Assembly (NCBI GenBank): GCA_002493305.1
Contig: DKYJ01000041.1
Span: 45,250-50,895, forward strand
DNA length: 5,646 bases
Source: Clostridiales bacterium UBA7103
GTDB taxonomy: Bacteria > Bacillota > Clostridia > Oscillospirales > Oscillospiraceae
Direction of reading: 5' to 3'
In this document: positions 4,751-5,646 of the stretch, piece by piece
How the letters are laid out: each line of letters begins with the position of its first letter
How positions within the stretch are numbered: position 1 is the first letter of the stretch
Notes under the pieces: model-generated
Told to the model about the DNA's origin: nothing
The model's database searches: none
The model's input: only the letters and a program-made list of their open reading frames with translations
Position numbers and translations under genes: made by a program

Positions 4751-5646
4751 ATGAATCGCAGCAGCGCTGTGCTTATGCCTATGAGCTCCCTGCCTTCAAA
4801 TTACGGCATCGGCACAATGGGCAAAAGCGCGTACAAATTTGTTGATTTTCTGAGGAGCGCGGGCCAGAAGTATTGGCAGCTTTTGCCTCTCGGCCCGACA
4901 AGCTATGGCGACAGCCCATATTCCTCCTTCTCCACCTTTGCCGGTAACCCCTATTATATAGATTTGGATATGCTGGTAAAAGACGGGCTTATAAAAAGCT
5001 CCGAGCTTGCCGGGATAGACTGGGGCAGCGACCCACAGCGCGTGGATTACGGCAAAATCTATAACAGCCGCTTTAAGGTGCTGCGCATCGCTTTCAAGCG
5101 GGGCGAGAAGAAGTTTGCCGATGAGCTTGAGGAGTTTCGCATAGACAATGCCAGATGGCTTGAGGACTACGCCCTTTATATGGCGGTCAAGGCTCAGTTC
5201 GGTATGAAGAGCTGGATAGAGTGGGAGGATGAGGACATCCGCCTGCACAAGCCGGAGGCTGTGGAGAAATACAGGGAGCTTTTGCGTGAAGATGTGGATT
5301 TCTACATCTTCACACAGTTCCTCTTCTTCCGTCAGTGGGTGGCTCTGCGGGATTATGCTCACGAAAAAGGTGTGCGGTTTATCGGCGATATTCCCATCTA
5401 TGTTGCGCTGGACTCTGCCGATGTGTGGAGCGAGCCGCAGTTTTTCCAGCTCGACGAGGACAATTTCCCAGTGGAGGTCGCGGGTGTGCCGCCGGATGCC
5501 TTTACCGAGGACGGCCAGCTATGGGGCAACCCCCTCTATGACTGGGACGCCATGCGCGCCGACGGCTACGGCTGGTGGATACGCCGCATTGACGGGGCGC
5601 GAAAGCTCTATGATGTCATCCGCATCGACCATTTCCGCGGCTTCGA
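4751..5646 (+). CDS. malQ: 4-alpha-glucanotransferase (amylomaltase, GH77), 3' end beyond the window
   Basis: The first 298 residues of a cytoplasmic enzyme that transfers alpha-1,4-glucan segments between maltodextrins, releasing glucose and longer chains. The reading frame is open and continuous to the right edge, where the last codon is cut. Recognisable GH77 blocks are SSLPSNYGIGTMGKSAYKF near the N-terminus, AGQKYWQLLPLGPTSYGDSPYSSFSTFAGNPYYID (about 37-71), FIGDIPIYVALDSADVW (about 208-224), GVPPDAF followed by GQLWGNPLYDW (about 246-263), and RIDHFRGF at 291-298. D293 of that last block is the family's catalytic nucleophile; the acid/base residue lies past the edge. It is the bacterial short form, without the N-terminal extension of plant DPE2 or E. 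coli MalQ. ATG at 4751 fits the family start; GTG at 4742 is in frame, just after an in-frame TGA at 4739. The ribosome site is weak (GAGTGA at 4740-4745), so translation may partly depend on coupling to the operon. Confidence 0.97.
   Translation, partial: MNRSSAVLMPMSSLPSNYGIGTMGKSAYKFVDFLRSAGQKYWQLLPLGPTSYGDSPYSSFSTFAGNPYYIDLDMLVKDGLIKSSELAGIDWGSDPQRVDYGKIYNSRFKVLRIAFKRGEKKFADELEEFRIDNARWLEDYALYMAVKAQFGMKSWIEWEDEDIRLHKPEAVEKYRELLREDVDFYIFTQFLFFRQWVALRDYAHEKGVRFIGDIPIYVALDSADVWSEPQFFQLDEDNFPVEVAGVPPDAFTEDGQLWGNPLYDWDAMRADGYGWWIRRIDGARKLYDVIRIDHFRGF

Noticed and set aside
4796..5362. A 188-codon open frame on the - strand over malQ
   Set aside because: The sense strand here encodes unmistakable GH77 motifs in a continuous frame; the antisense product resembles nothing.
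1..5646. CRISPR arrays, tRNA or rRNA genes, insertion sequences or attachment sites
   Set aside because: I saw no regularly spaced repeats, transposase motifs, tRNA-like cloverleaf or rRNA sequence in the window.

Overview
This window holds an ordinary but well-organised carbohydrate uptake and utilisation locus, all on the + strand. The order is: LacI-family repressor, ABC sugar-binding lipoprotein, two MalF/MalG-type permeases, and the start of malQ (4-alpha-glucanotransferase, GH77), which runs off the right edge. The GH77 enzyme makes maltose, maltodextrin or a related alpha-glucan oligosaccharide the most likely substrate. That assignment comes from context and is not shown by the transporter sequences themselves.

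Organism: the sequence suggests a moderately GC-rich anaerobic Firmicute, probably a gut clostridium of the Oscillospirales type. The basis is the strong AAGGAG-type ribosome binding sites, the lipoprotein signal of the form MKKIIALLLCLVMVFALCAC, a LacI regulator with a C-terminal effector domain, an AT-rich promoter region beside GC-rich genes, and family resemblance. This is a judgement from composition and style; no marker gene is present.

Layout. Bases 1-63 end with a strong hairpin, probably the terminator of a neighbouring unit. Bases 64-296 are an AT-rich control region with a good sigma-A type promoter (TTGACT, 17-bp spacer, TACTAT, extended TG) followed by a perfect 20-bp palindrome with a central CpG, the classic form of a LacI-family operator. 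Bases 297-1310 encode the repressor. A 71-base gap with two short hairpins leads to the binding protein (1382-2722). A 214-base gap containing a strong intrinsic-terminator hairpin and other inverted repeats separates it from the permeases (2937-3848 and 3848-4705, overlapping by one base in TAATG). After 45 bases without a terminator, malQ begins at 4751.

How the parts work together (inference). The repressor probably blocks its own promoter and hence the whole operon until sugar is present. The lipoprotein captures the oligosaccharide, the two permeases bring it in, and MalQ disproportionates the linear glucans in the cytoplasm. No ATPase subunit is encoded here, so the importer must borrow one from elsewhere (an MsmK/MalK-type shared ATPase). 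The terminator between the binding protein and the permeases, together with the biased codon use of the binding-protein gene, points to much higher production of the binding protein than of the membrane subunits.

I see no previously undescribed system. The observations most worth checking are the operator, the structured binding-protein/permease gap with a possible short transcript, and the missing ATPase.
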